From assembly GCA_910584965.1 (NCBI GenBank), contig CAJUDZ010000002.1, forward strand, positions 62,001 through 126,000: DNA of 64,000 bases. The letters run 5' to 3'. This stretch comes from an uncultured Lachnospiraceae bacterium (GTDB taxonomy: Bacteria; Bacillota; Clostridia; Lachnospirales; Lachnospiraceae). A model generated the notes under the pieces. The model was not told the origin of the DNA and did no database searches. It saw nothing but the letters and a program-made list of their open reading frames with translations. Positions 17,165-26,926 of the stretch are shown in pieces. Each line of letters opens with the position of its first letter. Position 1 is the stretch's first letter. A program made the position numbers and the translations under genes.

Positions 17165-18054
17165 TAGAGGAACTTATCAGGGGAATTAATAAGTTTCCAG
17201 GATGTGTTTTGGCCAGGCGGACGCATTTGATTACGGCTGATCCTGAGGGCAATATTTCAGAATATAATAAATGGTGGAGCAAATGCCTGCATTATATCGG
17301 AGTGCCGCGTATGGATTTGTTTGCTGTTGGATGCGGCGGAATCCTGTATCCGCCGCATTTGTTTACCGAGGAGGTGTTTCATGCTGACTGCATCAGGGAG
17401 TACTGTATGCATGCAGACGATATCTGGCTTAAAGTGATGGAGCTTATTAGTAATATACCGGTAGTTCAGATGCCGACAAGATTTCTGGACAGATCGGACG
17501 AAGGATTCGCGCAGGATGGCTTATATCAGCAGCATAACATAAGCGGAGGAAATGACAGAAGCCTGCATCTGCTTTTAAAGAAATATAACGATTGGGGCGG
17601 CATGAAAGAATCCCTGACCGACAGAATATTTTCAACGGGTACCGTGTGTGAGAACGAAATTAAAGAGAAACGAAGTAAGGATAATGCCAGACTGTTAGAA
17701 GAATGGACTGCCGGCATTGGCAAAGGCATGGACATTGTGATTTATGGGGCTGGTGTTGTAGCTAAGCGCGTTTATAATGTGCTGAAGAAATTTGGGATGG
17801 TCGATCGGATAAGAACGTTTGCAGTCGGGGATATCGAAAGAAATGTTTCTGATTGGAAAGGCGTAGAGGTAGTTCAGTATAAAGCGGCAGACTATCGGAA
17901 TGCGGTGTGTATCATAGCTCTTTCCGGTTTGAATGATCAGTACCGGATTTATGAACAGCTTTTGGCGGCTGGGCTGGAAGAGAACCAGCTGATCTTTTTG
18001 AATGACGGAGTGTTAAGCGGTTTGCGGGATTTGGGGGAAGATGATGTAAACTGA
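17161..18054 (+). pseudogene. 5'-truncated glycosyltransferase-like protein with C-terminal Rossmann module
   Basis: From ATG 17161 about 297 residues remain. The first part (GCVLARRTHLI, MDLFAVGCGGILYPP, HADDIWLKVMELISNIPVVQMP) matches the C-terminal half of a family of putative surface-polysaccharide glycosyltransferases; the N-terminal donor-binding part is absent. Residues about 190-297 carry the Rossmann-like module found in its neighbours (IVIYGAGVVAKRVYNVLKK). Homology appears to begin slightly upstream (YYEKHM), inside the integrase fragment, and no ribosome site precedes the ATG, so it is probably a deletion remnant. It could still be translated from the integrase message, since the ATG overlaps the integrase stop. 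Confidence 0.7.
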
Positions 18055-18140
18055 CGATGATATGGAAAAGGGCAGAGATTTGATACGATTACGGAAGCAT
18101 AGAGAGGCAAACTATTTCATACTTATATGAGGAGGAAAGC

Positions 18141-20222
18141 ATGATTTATAAAGACAGGGACAAATTAACCGCGGTCAGACTGGAGAATGAGACAGACAGA
18201 GTTTCATTTGATATACTGGCCCGTGTGCTGCTCGAAAAGCCGGCAAATATGATTTACTTTGTCTTAGACAGAAAACTGTTTGGAATGATTAGTATGGGGG
18301 ATATTGCCAGAGCGAGTGAAGGCGGTGCAGACCATGTAATGATAAATAAGAAGTTTACCTGGATTCGTAAAACGGAATATATGAAAGCGAAAAAAATTTT
18401 TCGTGAAAGAAAAAATATCAATGCACTTCCGGTGATAAGTGAAAAGAATGAACTTTTGGGGGAATACATACGCTGGGATAACTGTAAGGCAGATATGATG
18501 TATTTGCCGGATAGCATACAATGGATCTGCCAAAGCTGTCATGATCTATGTTTGGTTCTGCCAAATGAATGTTTTGATGAAAAAAAGAAAATATTTGAAC
18601 GTTACAGAGAATTTTTCGTATCACAGGGAGTAAAAGTCGTTTGTACTGTTCCCAGTGAAATTATAAAATATCTGGAATCATCAAATTGGATATTGTTTGT
18701 AGATGAAGATGAACTCCGTGCCATGGATACTTTGTATAAATATATATATAAAAAAGAGACCGGGGAATTAAATTTTTATACTTATAAAGATTTTGCTGAA
18801 GTGAATAAAGCAGCAGCTATTTTAAAATATTTCAGAGAAAAAGGCGTGTACATATTTAACCTGTTTTGGGAATGTAATACCGGAAATAGCGGCTATGTAG
18901 ACAAACTTTATGCGGAAATTGCCAGCAAATACGCATCTGCTGGCGAAAGGGTAAATAATCGTTTTTATGAATTCATGAACCAGGGGTTTTTTGATGATTT
19001 ATATTCAGCGGAATATGCAGACTGTATCAAAGGTATTAAATATCAGATAGAAACGCAAAGCGGATGCGGTAAACTAAAAGACAGTCATAGTGAAGTTTAT
19101 AATGTCACAGGAGGAGAGCGCTATACTTACGGACAGCCGGAAAGCTATGTCAGAACTATATATTTTGTAGGGGCATGTTATATATACGGACATTATGCAG
19201 AGGACAAAAATACGATAGAGAGCTTTCTGCAGAAACGAATGAATCAAGAGGGATATAAAGTAAGAGTAGTGAATTGTGGTTCACCGGCGTACTCGGGTAA
19301 TATGGATTTAATATTGGCACGAATTTTAACGTTACCTCTGAAGAAAGGCGACATTATTATATGTGGGAATCGAAACTTTACGGGCGTTGGCAAAATTAAT
19401 TTGATGGATGCCTGCTATAAACACAATGTACATGCGGAATGGATGGTAGATCATCCAATGCATTGTAATCACAGACTTCATTCTGTTTATGCAGACGCTA
19501 TATATGATACATTACAATCTGTTTTAAAAAAGGGGATTGGAAAGCAGGAAATATTGGCGGACAGAAATGAAGATTTTATAAAAACAATATATCTGGACAG
19601 ATATTTCAAAAACTGCTCTTTTACGGATGATAAAAAAACAGGCTCTATTGTTATGAATTGTAATCCCTTTACATATGGTCATCGTTATTTGATCGAACAG
19701 GCCGTCAGAAAAGTCGATTTTTTGATCATATTTGTTGTACAGGAAAATCAGTCCCTGTTTTCATTTGATGAACGTTTTGCAATGGTTTGTGAGGGTACTG
19801 CGGATTTAAATAATGTAATGGTTGTTCCGAGCGGTCCATTTATATTGTCTAATACAACCTTTCCGGAATATTTTATAAAAGCAGCGGATGAAGATATTGT
19901 AGAAAATGTGGAAAATGATATTAAAATCTTTGCAAAAAAGATAGCTCCTCATTTAAAGATTTGTTATAGGTTCCTGGGAGAAGAACCAGAAGATATGGTT
20001 ACCAATGAATACAATAAGGCTATGAAGCGGATATTGCCAGATCATGGAATCGAACTTATTGAGATCCCCAGAAAGGAATGTAATGGCCGATATATCAGCG
20101 CTTCCCTGGCACGAAAATATATTGAAAATTACGATTTGGACAGTTTACGTAAATTAGTGCCGGAGTCCACAATGAGAATATTGGATTTACCGATAACGGA
20201 GAAAGTATATGGAAACAGGTAA
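18141..20222 (+). CDS. CBS-like / SGNH-like / citrate-lyase-ligase-like fusion protein
   Basis: The 693-residue protein starts after AGGAGG. Residues about 30-120 look like a CBS pair (FVLDRKLFGMISMGDIARA, INALPVISEKNELLGEYIRWD). Residues about 335-470 resemble an SGNH/GDSL fold (VRTIYFVGACYIYGHYAEDKNT, VNCGSPAYSG, KKGDIIICGNRNF). Residues about 505-690 match the nucleotidyltransferase part of [citrate lyase] ligase CitC: IVMNCNPFTYGHRYLIEQA with the HxGH-like site, FVVQENQSLFSFDERFAMV, PSGPFILSNTTFPEYFIKAA. CitC adenylates acetate to load citrate lyase, but no citrate lyase genes are seen here. In this glycan locus an adenylylating or cytidylylating step on a small acid is a reasonable inference. 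It overlaps the next gene by 14 bases. Confidence 0.75.
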   Translation: MIYKDRDKLTAVRLENETDRVSFDILARVLLEKPANMIYFVLDRKLFGMISMGDIARASEGGADHVMINKKFTWIRKTEYMKAKKIFRERKNINALPVISEKNELLGEYIRWDNCKADMMYLPDSIQWICQSCHDLCLVLPNECFDEKKKIFERYREFFVSQGVKVVCTVPSEIIKYLESSNWILFVDEDELRAMDTLYKYIYKKETGELNFYTYKDFAEVNKAAAILKYFREKGVYIFNLFWECNTGNSGYVDKLYAEIASKYASAGERVNNRFYEFMNQGFFDDLYSAEYADCIKGIKYQIETQSGCGKLKDSHSEVYNVTGGERYTYGQPESYVRTIYFVGACYIYGHYAEDKNTIESFLQKRMNQEGYKVRVVNCGSPAYSGNMDLILARILTLPLKKGDIIICGNRNFTGVGKINLMDACYKHNVHAEWMVDHPMHCNHRLHSVYADAIYDTLQSVLKKGIGKQEILADRNEDFIKTIYLDRYFKNCSFTDDKKTGSIVMNCNPFTYGHRYLIEQAVRKVDFLIIFVVQENQSLFSFDERFAMVCEGTADLNNVMVVPSGPFILSNTTFPEYFIKAADEDIVENVENDIKIFAKKIAPHLKICYRFLGEEPEDMVTNEYNKAMKRILPDHGIELIEIPRKECNGRYISASLARKYIENYDLDSLRKLVPESTMRILDLPITEKVYGNR

Positions 20223-22506
20223 AGATTCACTGAACAGGTTTTATCGTGTGATAGAACAGACAGATTTTAGGGGAAAATGTGTTTCGCCACAGGACGCCAT
20301 TCAGTTTATAGAACACCTTATCCATGATGAATTAAACGAAAAGGAGCGGCATCTGGTGGAAGAATACCATCTTTATGACTGGCTTTTCCCGGAATACTAT
20401 TTGGAGGAAGAGAAACAGATTCTGGACTTGTTTTCACAGATGGTATCCGAACGGAAAACGGTAATTTATGGGACAGGAATTGCTGCGAATTTTTTGCTGA
20501 ATTGTGGATTTTATAAGCGGATAGCAGGAATAATGGATCAAAAGAAGCCGGGTACCTTTTTTAGTGGAAAGGTAATAATGAGTGAAGAGCAGATCGCGGA
20601 ATCCGGGATAACGCAGATTGTTGTGGCGGCGAAAGTAAAAAATTATTGGATTATTACGAAAAAAATAGCGGATTTTTGCGAAAAAAATGGAATATTACTT
20701 AGAGGATTAAATGGGAGAAATTTATTACAATGGTGCGGATCCGGCTTTTTGAAGCAAAGCCGGGCGGACAGGCAGTACTTTTCTTTAAGTTCAGAAAAAT
20801 TAAGGGCGGAAATTGACTGTCATGATGTCATAAGCTTTGATGTTTTTGATACGTTGATTATGAGGAAAGTGATGCAGCCGGCCGATATATTTCAGTTAGT
20901 TGGGCATAAGGCAGGGATAAAAGATATATCGTCAAAAATATACGCAGAAAAACGTATATATGCAGACCGGAATAATAAATATGAAAAGAATATTTACGGT
21001 ATTTATCATACGATGCAGGATCTGTTAATGCTGACGGATAAAGAACGTGACCGGCTGATGAATTTGGAAATCGAAACGGAAATGCAGATGGCGGTCTGCC
21101 GGAAAGAATTGGTTGAGGCTTTTTACTATGCGCTTTCAAGCGGCAAAAGAGTGTTTTTGATTTCAGATATGCATTTGACGGAATCAATGATAAGTAAGAT
21201 CTTGGCCGGAGCCGGTATTGAAGGGTATGAGAAACTTCTGGTCTCCTGTGACTATCATTGCGGAAAGACAGCAGGGCTTTTTCATATATACAGGAAGATG
21301 GTACAAAATGAAAAATGCCTGCATATTGGGGATAATGAGATATCGGACGGCGCCGCTTCTGTGGAAGGCATTGATGTTTTTTTGATACGTTCGGCATTAA
21401 AGATGTTAAAGACTTCCACTCTGAATGCGCTGAGAGGATATGCTTATTCCATGAAAGAGCAGAATGCACTGGGGCTGCTTTTATCGGAAATGTTTAATAA
21501 TCCGTTTGCACTCCATGCCGGGCGTGGGGTGATACAGGTTGGAACATATAAGGAATGGGGATATCGCTTTCTTGGGATTTATGCTGTGTCATATATTGAC
21601 TGGCTGGTCGGACAGCTCAAAGAAGGTCAGATTGACAAAATGCTTTTTACAACAAGAGACGGATATCTGTTTTATGATTTGTATCAGTGGTATCGGGAAA
21701 ATGTAGACAGTGATATACCGGAGGCCGTTTATTTTAAGGCTTCCAGAAAATTGTGCTATCTGGCGTCTATGTCAAATGAGGAAAGCATTGATTTTTATTT
21801 AAATTATGATGACGTTTATGCGCCGGACGAATTACTGGAGAAACGATTCCTGTTGGAAAAAGACGATATTTTTCCTTATTCCGGTGAAAATAAACGGGAA
21901 TATATTATGAAACATAAGAAAAAGATTTTTCAAAAGGCCTCCCTGATTCGCGAAAAATATTATTCTTACATGAAAGAGATCGGATTACAAAAAGGCAGGG
22001 AATATGGATTCTTTGACTCATATTGCCGTGGAACGGTTCAGTATCTTATGGAACAGTTCGTGCCTTTTGAACTACGGGGATTTTATCTGGGGAAAATACA
22101 TAATACACGCAGGTTAAAAAAGGTGCAGTCATTCTATGAAGATAAAGGGGAATATCTGAGACTGGATGATATCAATATAAAGAGAACCTTGATGGAATAC
22201 TGCTTTTCTTCGCCGGAAACGAATATTATCGGAATGGATGCGGACGGGAAATTTCTGTATGGGGAGGAATACAGGACGGAGAGAGATATCAGACATATGC
22301 TGGATATTCAGGAAGGAATCAAAAAATATTTTGTACAATATTACAGTAGTTTTCAGCCGGGACAGGAAATGCTTGGAGGAAGCCTGCCCAACGCGGTAAT
22401 TAATACGATGGATTTTGTTGATTTAGTAGATGAGTGTGATGATATGAGTATGATAAGAAGCATCGATGACATGGTCAATAAGGGCTATGCCGTCCTGGAA
22501 ACATAA
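20209..22506 (+). CDS. HAD-superfamily protein with internal Rossmann-like module
   Basis: The 765-residue protein has a helical N terminus, the shared Rossmann-like module at about 83-165 (KTVIYGTGIAANFLLN), then a HAD hydrolase core with motif I ISFDVFDTLIMRK (near 210), motif II FLISDMHLT and motif III/IV CLHIGDNEISDGAAS. A long C-terminal region (about 400-765) contains MLFTTRDGYLFYDLYQWY and FFDSYCRGTVQYLMEQF. Such large HAD proteins occur in capsule and exopolysaccharide loci and may remove or transfer phosphate on a polymer precursor. Translation is coupled to the preceding gene. Confidence 0.75.
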   Translation: METGKDSLNRFYRVIEQTDFRGKCVSPQDAIQFIEHLIHDELNEKERHLVEEYHLYDWLFPEYYLEEEKQILDLFSQMVSERKTVIYGTGIAANFLLNCGFYKRIAGIMDQKKPGTFFSGKVIMSEEQIAESGITQIVVAAKVKNYWIITKKIADFCEKNGILLRGLNGRNLLQWCGSGFLKQSRADRQYFSLSSEKLRAEIDCHDVISFDVFDTLIMRKVMQPADIFQLVGHKAGIKDISSKIYAEKRIYADRNNKYEKNIYGIYHTMQDLLMLTDKERDRLMNLEIETEMQMAVCRKELVEAFYYALSSGKRVFLISDMHLTESMISKILAGAGIEGYEKLLVSCDYHCGKTAGLFHIYRKMVQNEKCLHIGDNEISDGAASVEGIDVFLIRSALKMLKTSTLNALRGYAYSMKEQNALGLLLSEMFNNPFALHAGRGVIQVGTYKEWGYRFLGIYAVSYIDWLVGQLKEGQIDKMLFTTRDGYLFYDLYQWYRENVDSDIPEAVYFKASRKLCYLASMSNEESIDFYLNYDDVYAPDELLEKRFLLEKDDIFPYSGENKREYIMKHKKKIFQKASLIREKYYSYMKEIGLQKGREYGFFDSYCRGTVQYLMEQFVPFELRGFYLGKIHNTRRLKKVQSFYEDKGEYLRLDDINIKRTLMEYCFSSPETNIIGMDADGKFLYGEEYRTERDIRHMLDIQEGIKKYFVQYYSSFQPGQEMLGGSLPNAVINTMDFVDLVDECDDMSMIRSIDDMVNKGYAVLET

Positions 22507-22529
22507 GCGCTGGGGGAACATCGAAAGCT

Positions 22530-23960
22530 ATGTGGAAAATATATTTTTTTGGAGCAGGTAAAAGAGGAAAGCACTGGCTTATGTGTTTCCGGGAATTTGG
22601 CATTGTACCTGAAGGGTTTATCGATAATAACCGGTTATTGTGGGGAAACAGCTATGAAGGAATTCCGATATATGCGCCGGACAGATTAAAGAAGCAGGAA
22701 AATGATTATATTGCCGTTACATGTAAAGACGAAGAAACCATTTGCCGGCAGCTATTGGAAATGGGGATAGAAGAAAATAAAATTCTGTATGGAAATCATA
22801 AGATAAGGAATTATTTATTCTATTGTGCCGCCCGGAATGATAAGCCGGAAGATTATATACGGTTAAAGCGCATGACAGGTTCCTGCCCCGGCGTAGTTTT
22901 TGATCTGCAAAACGGAATGGTTCTTGGAGGCGTGGAAGCATGGACATATGAACTGGCAGGACAGCTAAAAAAACAAGGCGTTGGCGGTGTATACCTTACG
23001 ACGGACAATACGCTGACGGGTCCCGTAAACAAGACATATCCTGCGCATATCTTTCGGTATACGGAGTGTACAGGACAAAAGGAAATAATAGAGTCTGGTG
23101 TAAGCGCGATTGCGGAAAATCTCCCCTGTACAGTTATCTGCAACTTTCCGCAATACATATTCTGGTCGGCCTGTATAGCAAAGAGGCGGTACCCAGAGCA
23201 GGTGCGTATTATCGCGGTACAGCACAGTGATGATGAAACATATTATGAAGCATATGGTTTGTGGCAGGAATATATTGACTGCTGTCTGGTTATCAGTTCC
23301 TTCATAGAAGATAAGCTGATAACATATGGTATGGAGAAAAATAAGATAATGCCTGTCGGATGGCATGTATCCTGTGATGAAATACTGGACAGGTCATGGA
23401 GCAAAGAAGAACTTCCGATACAAATTGGTTATGCCGGAAGAGTAACTGTAACCCTGAAAAGGGCGGATTTATTGTTAGAGGCAGCATTGAAACTGCGGGA
23501 AAAGGGCATTCGCTTTTGCCTGAATATTGCAGGCACGGGAGACTACATGGAGACATTGCTTGAACGGATGCGGGAGGAAGAACTCAGCGGTTATGTTCGT
23601 TTGGCGGGATACATAGACAGAAAAGAGATACCGGATTTCTGGAAGAAACAGGATATTATGATCAGCTGTTCGGAGCGGGAAGGCCATAGTATTTCACAGG
23701 CGGAAGCGATGGCGGCGGGTGCGGTGCCGGTTATTACGGATGTATCGGGTGCACGAGATGATGTGACGGATGGATACAATGGTTTTGTGGTACCAGTGAA
23801 TGATTTGAAGGTTCTTGTGGATAGAATATGTGTTCTATATCACAATCGCGGCAGAACGAAACAAATGGGAATATATGCGCATGAGACTATATATAAACGG
23901 CAGAAAGCGATGAACCAGAAATTGTTTTGGGAGGATTTGCTGAGGAAGGTTTGGCTGTAA
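22530..23960 (+). CDS. GT4-type glycosyltransferase with N-terminal Rossmann module
   Basis: The 476-residue protein begins with the island's Rossmann-like module (about 1-95: IYFFGAGKRGKHWLMCF...FIDNNRLLWG). A GT-B fold follows: acceptor half from VVFDLQNGMVLGGVEAWTYELA, donor half from QIGYAGRVTVTLKRADLLLEA to EGHSISQAEAMAAGAVPVIT, with the E-x7-E motif of GT4 enzymes. It should move a sugar from a nucleotide sugar to a lipid-linked or surface acceptor on the cytoplasmic face. The stop overlaps the next start (TAATG). Confidence 0.88.
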   Translation: MWKIYFFGAGKRGKHWLMCFREFGIVPEGFIDNNRLLWGNSYEGIPIYAPDRLKKQENDYIAVTCKDEETICRQLLEMGIEENKILYGNHKIRNYLFYCAARNDKPEDYIRLKRMTGSCPGVVFDLQNGMVLGGVEAWTYELAGQLKKQGVGGVYLTTDNTLTGPVNKTYPAHIFRYTECTGQKEIIESGVSAIAENLPCTVICNFPQYIFWSACIAKRRYPEQVRIIAVQHSDDETYYEAYGLWQEYIDCCLVISSFIEDKLITYGMEKNKIMPVGWHVSCDEILDRSWSKEELPIQIGYAGRVTVTLKRADLLLEAALKLREKGIRFCLNIAGTGDYMETLLERMREEELSGYVRLAGYIDRKEIPDFWKKQDIMISCSEREGHSISQAEAMAAGAVPVITDVSGARDDVTDGYNGFVVPVNDLKVLVDRICVLYHNRGRTKQMGIYAHETIYKRQKAMNQKLFWEDLLRKVWL

Positions 23961-25315
23961 TGAACATAAAATTGTCTGTTATTTTACCGTCATTGAATGT
24001 GGCGGATTATATTCGCGAGTGTCTGAACAGTGTTATCAACCAGTCATTGCATGAATTGGAAATTATTTGTGTTGATGCGGGTTCTACGGATGGTACAGAA
24101 AAAATATTGAAAGAGTATGCAGAGAGAGATACCAGAATTGTTGTTCTGCACAGTGAAATCAAAAGCTACGGTAAACAGGTGAATATGGGATTGGATTATG
24201 CGGCCGGAGAATACATTGCCGTGTTAGAGACCGATGACTGGATTGCACCGGATATGTATCGTTGTTTATATGAGCAGGCCGAGACGGATAAACTGGATTA
24301 TGCAGCAGCGGATTTTGACGTGTTCCATGAACTGCAGAACGGTTACAGCTATTTCTCCAGAAGGGGACTTTTCCCTCCGGATAAACGTGACTGGTACGGA
24401 GAGATATTGAATACAGAACAAATCGCGACGCTGCGTGCATCTGATTATGTACTGTGGAGGGGAATTTATAATAGAAAATTTTTAAATGCGAATCATATAA
24501 GGCTACATGAATCAGCAGGAGCAGCTTTTCAGGACATGGGTTTCTTACAACAGGTAAAGACCTTTGCAGGGAAGGTAAAATATATCGATAAAAGTTTTTA
24601 TAGATACAGGCAGGGTAGAGAAAATGCCTCTTCCGGAAGTTTGGAAGGACTTAGATATTATCAGGAAGAATTTCAGTGGTTAAATGAGCGAAAATCATTT
24701 TTCAGTAATTTAAAGGGAATTCATAAGAAATATTATTATTATACGATGAGTATTTCATTTATTACAAAATATGAACAGATTCTGGAATATCTGGAGGGGA
24801 ACTGGCAGGATATGAGGCTTGCAGAACCTTATGAGTGGTTTCGGATGCAGATGGATACCGCCATTAATAGCGGTTTTTTAGAAGAATCGATGTATAAGGC
24901 GGAGTTGTGGGACAGGCTGTCTGTTCTGCTCAGATCAGCTGAAACGCATGCGAAGAAATTTATCTGTGGAAAGAAGGAAAAGGAAAAATGCCTGCAATTA
25001 TTTCTGCAGATTACGAAAAAACGTCCGGTTATCATATTCGGGTGTGGCAGGAGGGGAGAAAAACTTATGCTTTTCTGCGACAACCATCATATTCCGGTTG
25101 ATTCATTTTGTGATAATGATGTAGCATTGCACGGGAAAAAGAAGATGGGGTTCCGGATTATTTCACCGAAAGACTTAAAGGAAGAATTAAATAAGATGAA
25201 TGGAATGGTTATAGTATCTATGAAAGAAGGAAATGAGCTGGTACGGGAACAGCTGATAAATCTGAAGATTGATACTGACAGAATCGTAAATGAAATCCCG
25301 GAAGGAATATTGTAA
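23960..25315 (+). CDS. GT2-family glycosyltransferase with C-terminal Rossmann module
   Basis: ATG 23960 overlaps the upstream stop and has GAGGAAGG at the right distance; an earlier in-frame start at 23927 is less likely. The protein of about 451 residues has a GT-A domain (SVILPSLNVADYIRECLNSV, VDAGSTDGT, and the metal-binding acidic motif ETDDWIAPDM), a helical middle and the Rossmann-like module at about 355-451 (PVIIFGCGRRGEKLMLF, FCDNDVALHG). It is a clear paralogue of the next gene over the GT-A domain, yet its base composition is AT-richer. Confidence 0.88.
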   Translation: MNIKLSVILPSLNVADYIRECLNSVINQSLHELEIICVDAGSTDGTEKILKEYAERDTRIVVLHSEIKSYGKQVNMGLDYAAGEYIAVLETDDWIAPDMYRCLYEQAETDKLDYAAADFDVFHELQNGYSYFSRRGLFPPDKRDWYGEILNTEQIATLRASDYVLWRGIYNRKFLNANHIRLHESAGAAFQDMGFLQQVKTFAGKVKYIDKSFYRYRQGRENASSGSLEGLRYYQEEFQWLNERKSFFSNLKGIHKKYYYYTMSISFITKYEQILEYLEGNWQDMRLAEPYEWFRMQMDTAINSGFLEESMYKAELWDRLSVLLRSAETHAKKFICGKKEKEKCLQLFLQITKKRPVIIFGCGRRGEKLMLFCDNHHIPVDSFCDNDVALHGKKKMGFRIISPKDLKEELNKMNGMVIVSMKEGNELVREQLINLKIDTDRIVNEIPEGIL

Positions 25316-25459
25316 ATAGTAACAATTCAGCGCTGCAAGGTATAAATGGGGAAAATATGAAAAAAGAAATCAGCGCGGATAACAGGGCTCTTGAGCATTT
25401 TACAGGCTAAGAGATGGAATGAACGATAACAGGAAACATACAAAAAGGAGATACATTAT
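25316..25459 (+). other. Gene gap with a 17-codon remnant ORF (25357-25410)
   Basis: ATG 25357 opens MKKEISADNRALEHFTG and then stops. It has a GGGG-type site upstream but no recognisable domain. The gap lies where base composition shifts from AT-rich to the window norm and where two paralogous glycosyltransferases meet, so it may be scar sequence. Confidence 0.3.
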
Positions 25460-26824
25460 ATGATGCCAAAAGTATCAGTTATCCTGCCGTCCCTCAACGT
25501 GGCGGCCTATATTCGTGAGTGTATCGAGAGCGTTATAAACCAGACCCTTTCGGATATCGAGATTCTCTGCATCGATGCCGGTTCCACAGACGGAACCTGT
25601 GAGGTTATCAAAGAATATGCTGAAAAAGACAAACGTGTCCGTTTTATTTTGTCTGAAAAAAGAAGTTACGGTTACCAGATCAATCTCGGCATTGATTTGG
25701 CCCGGGGAGAATATATCGGAATCGTGGAGACGGATGACAGCGTGGAACCCGACATGTATGAGACGCTATACAAAGCCGCTGTCGAAAATAATCTCGATTA
25801 TGCGAAAGCGGGATTTTACACGATGGTTACGCCTTATGAAGGAGAGCGGTATCTTCTCGAAAATCCGCTGAGAGATACGGGAAAGATCATTTCATCCCGG
25901 TATTTTTTGGAGAAAAATATCTCCCCGGACGTATATATATGGAACGGTATTTATAAACTATCGTTTCTGCGGGAATTTCACATTCGCCTGAATGAAAGTC
26001 CGGGGGCCGCTTTTCAGGACTGCGGTTTCCGTTATCTTGTGGATATGAATCTTCGCAGAGGCATGTTTTTAGACCACCTTTTTTACCGTTACAGGCGGGA
26101 CAATGCCGCTGCTTCCACTTATAATCCGCTGTTTGCCGGATTTAATCTGGCGGAATGCAGATATATCAGGGAAAAGATGAAAGAAGACGGCATTACGGAT
26201 CGGTCGGGAAGGGCGTTTATGGCGAGGGAAACCGTAATGATGGCGCTTTCACCCTATACCACCTTCCGGGAACACAGTAAGCCCACGAAAGAAATTCTGT
26301 CAGCCCTTGATGAATTTCGGGAGATTATCACGGAAGACCGGGACCGGGGACTTTTGAAACAGGAGGAGATGCTTCCGGCGCATTTTACAGAGATGCGCCT
26401 GTTTACGGAACAGCCGGAAGCTTATGAGGCATATATCGAAATTAAAGCGAAGGCCGATTACGATATCTATGATCATTTCGTACAGAAAATGGCCGCGAAG
26501 AAACAGCTTGTCGTTTTCTGTACCGGAAAAGCGGCAAAGTTCGCGCTGTGCCTGCTTCGGATGAATCGGTTGGAAAATATCGTGGCGTTTTGTGACAATG
26601 ACCGGGAAAAATGGGGCGGAACTTTTTACGGGCATGAGATTTTACCGCCGGAAGAAGCCGTCAGGCGTTATCCGGGCGCCCACTATCTGGCGGCAAAGAA
26701 AGCGTGCCCGGAAGAAATCGTAGGGCAGTTGGAGGAAATCGGCGTGGGAGAAGAACAGATATCGGTATACGGGCTGCCTCTTAACGCATTCGGTTGTACA
26801 AATCTGTTTATGCGGGGGCTGTGA
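25460..26824 (+). CDS. GT2-family glycosyltransferase with C-terminal Rossmann module (second copy)
   Basis: The 454-residue protein parallels the previous gene: VILPSLNVAAYIRECIESV, IDAGSTDGT, acidic motif VETDDSVEPDM, then a helical middle and a Rossmann-like module at about 348-440 (LVVFCTGKAAKFALCLL, FCDNDREKWG). The first glycine of the usual GxG is Cys here, so nucleotide binding may be weakened. AAAGGAG precedes two possible ATGs (25460, 25463). It likely transfers a related sugar in the same pathway. Confidence 0.87.
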   Translation: MMPKVSVILPSLNVAAYIRECIESVINQTLSDIEILCIDAGSTDGTCEVIKEYAEKDKRVRFILSEKRSYGYQINLGIDLARGEYIGIVETDDSVEPDMYETLYKAAVENNLDYAKAGFYTMVTPYEGERYLLENPLRDTGKIISSRYFLEKNISPDVYIWNGIYKLSFLREFHIRLNESPGAAFQDCGFRYLVDMNLRRGMFLDHLFYRYRRDNAAASTYNPLFAGFNLAECRYIREKMKEDGITDRSGRAFMARETVMMALSPYTTFREHSKPTKEILSALDEFREIITEDRDRGLLKQEEMLPAHFTEMRLFTEQPEAYEAYIEIKAKADYDIYDHFVQKMAAKKQLVVFCTGKAAKFALCLLRMNRLENIVAFCDNDREKWGGTFYGHEILPPEEAVRRYPGAHYLAAKKACPEEIVGQLEEIGVGEEQISVYGLPLNAFGCTNLFMRGL

Positions 26825-26849
26825 CTTAAAATCGGAAATGAAAAATGTG

Positions 26850-26880
26850 CCCGGAAGATAAGCATTTCTTTCGGGTTTCT
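26850..26880 (+). terminator. Possible weak terminator
   Basis: CCCGGAAG (26850-26857) pairs with CTTTCGGG (26868-26875, one G-T), followed by TTTCT. It may partly separate the glycosyltransferases from the fusion gene downstream. Confidence 0.4.
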
Positions 26881-26926
26881 GCTATAAAAGAATAAAAATG
26901 AGCCATATGAACAATGGAGGAGTAAA

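Noticed and set aside
18141..20222. A genuine citrate lyase ligase gene
   Set aside because: The protein is about twice the usual length, has extra N-terminal domains, and no citrate lyase subunits are nearby.
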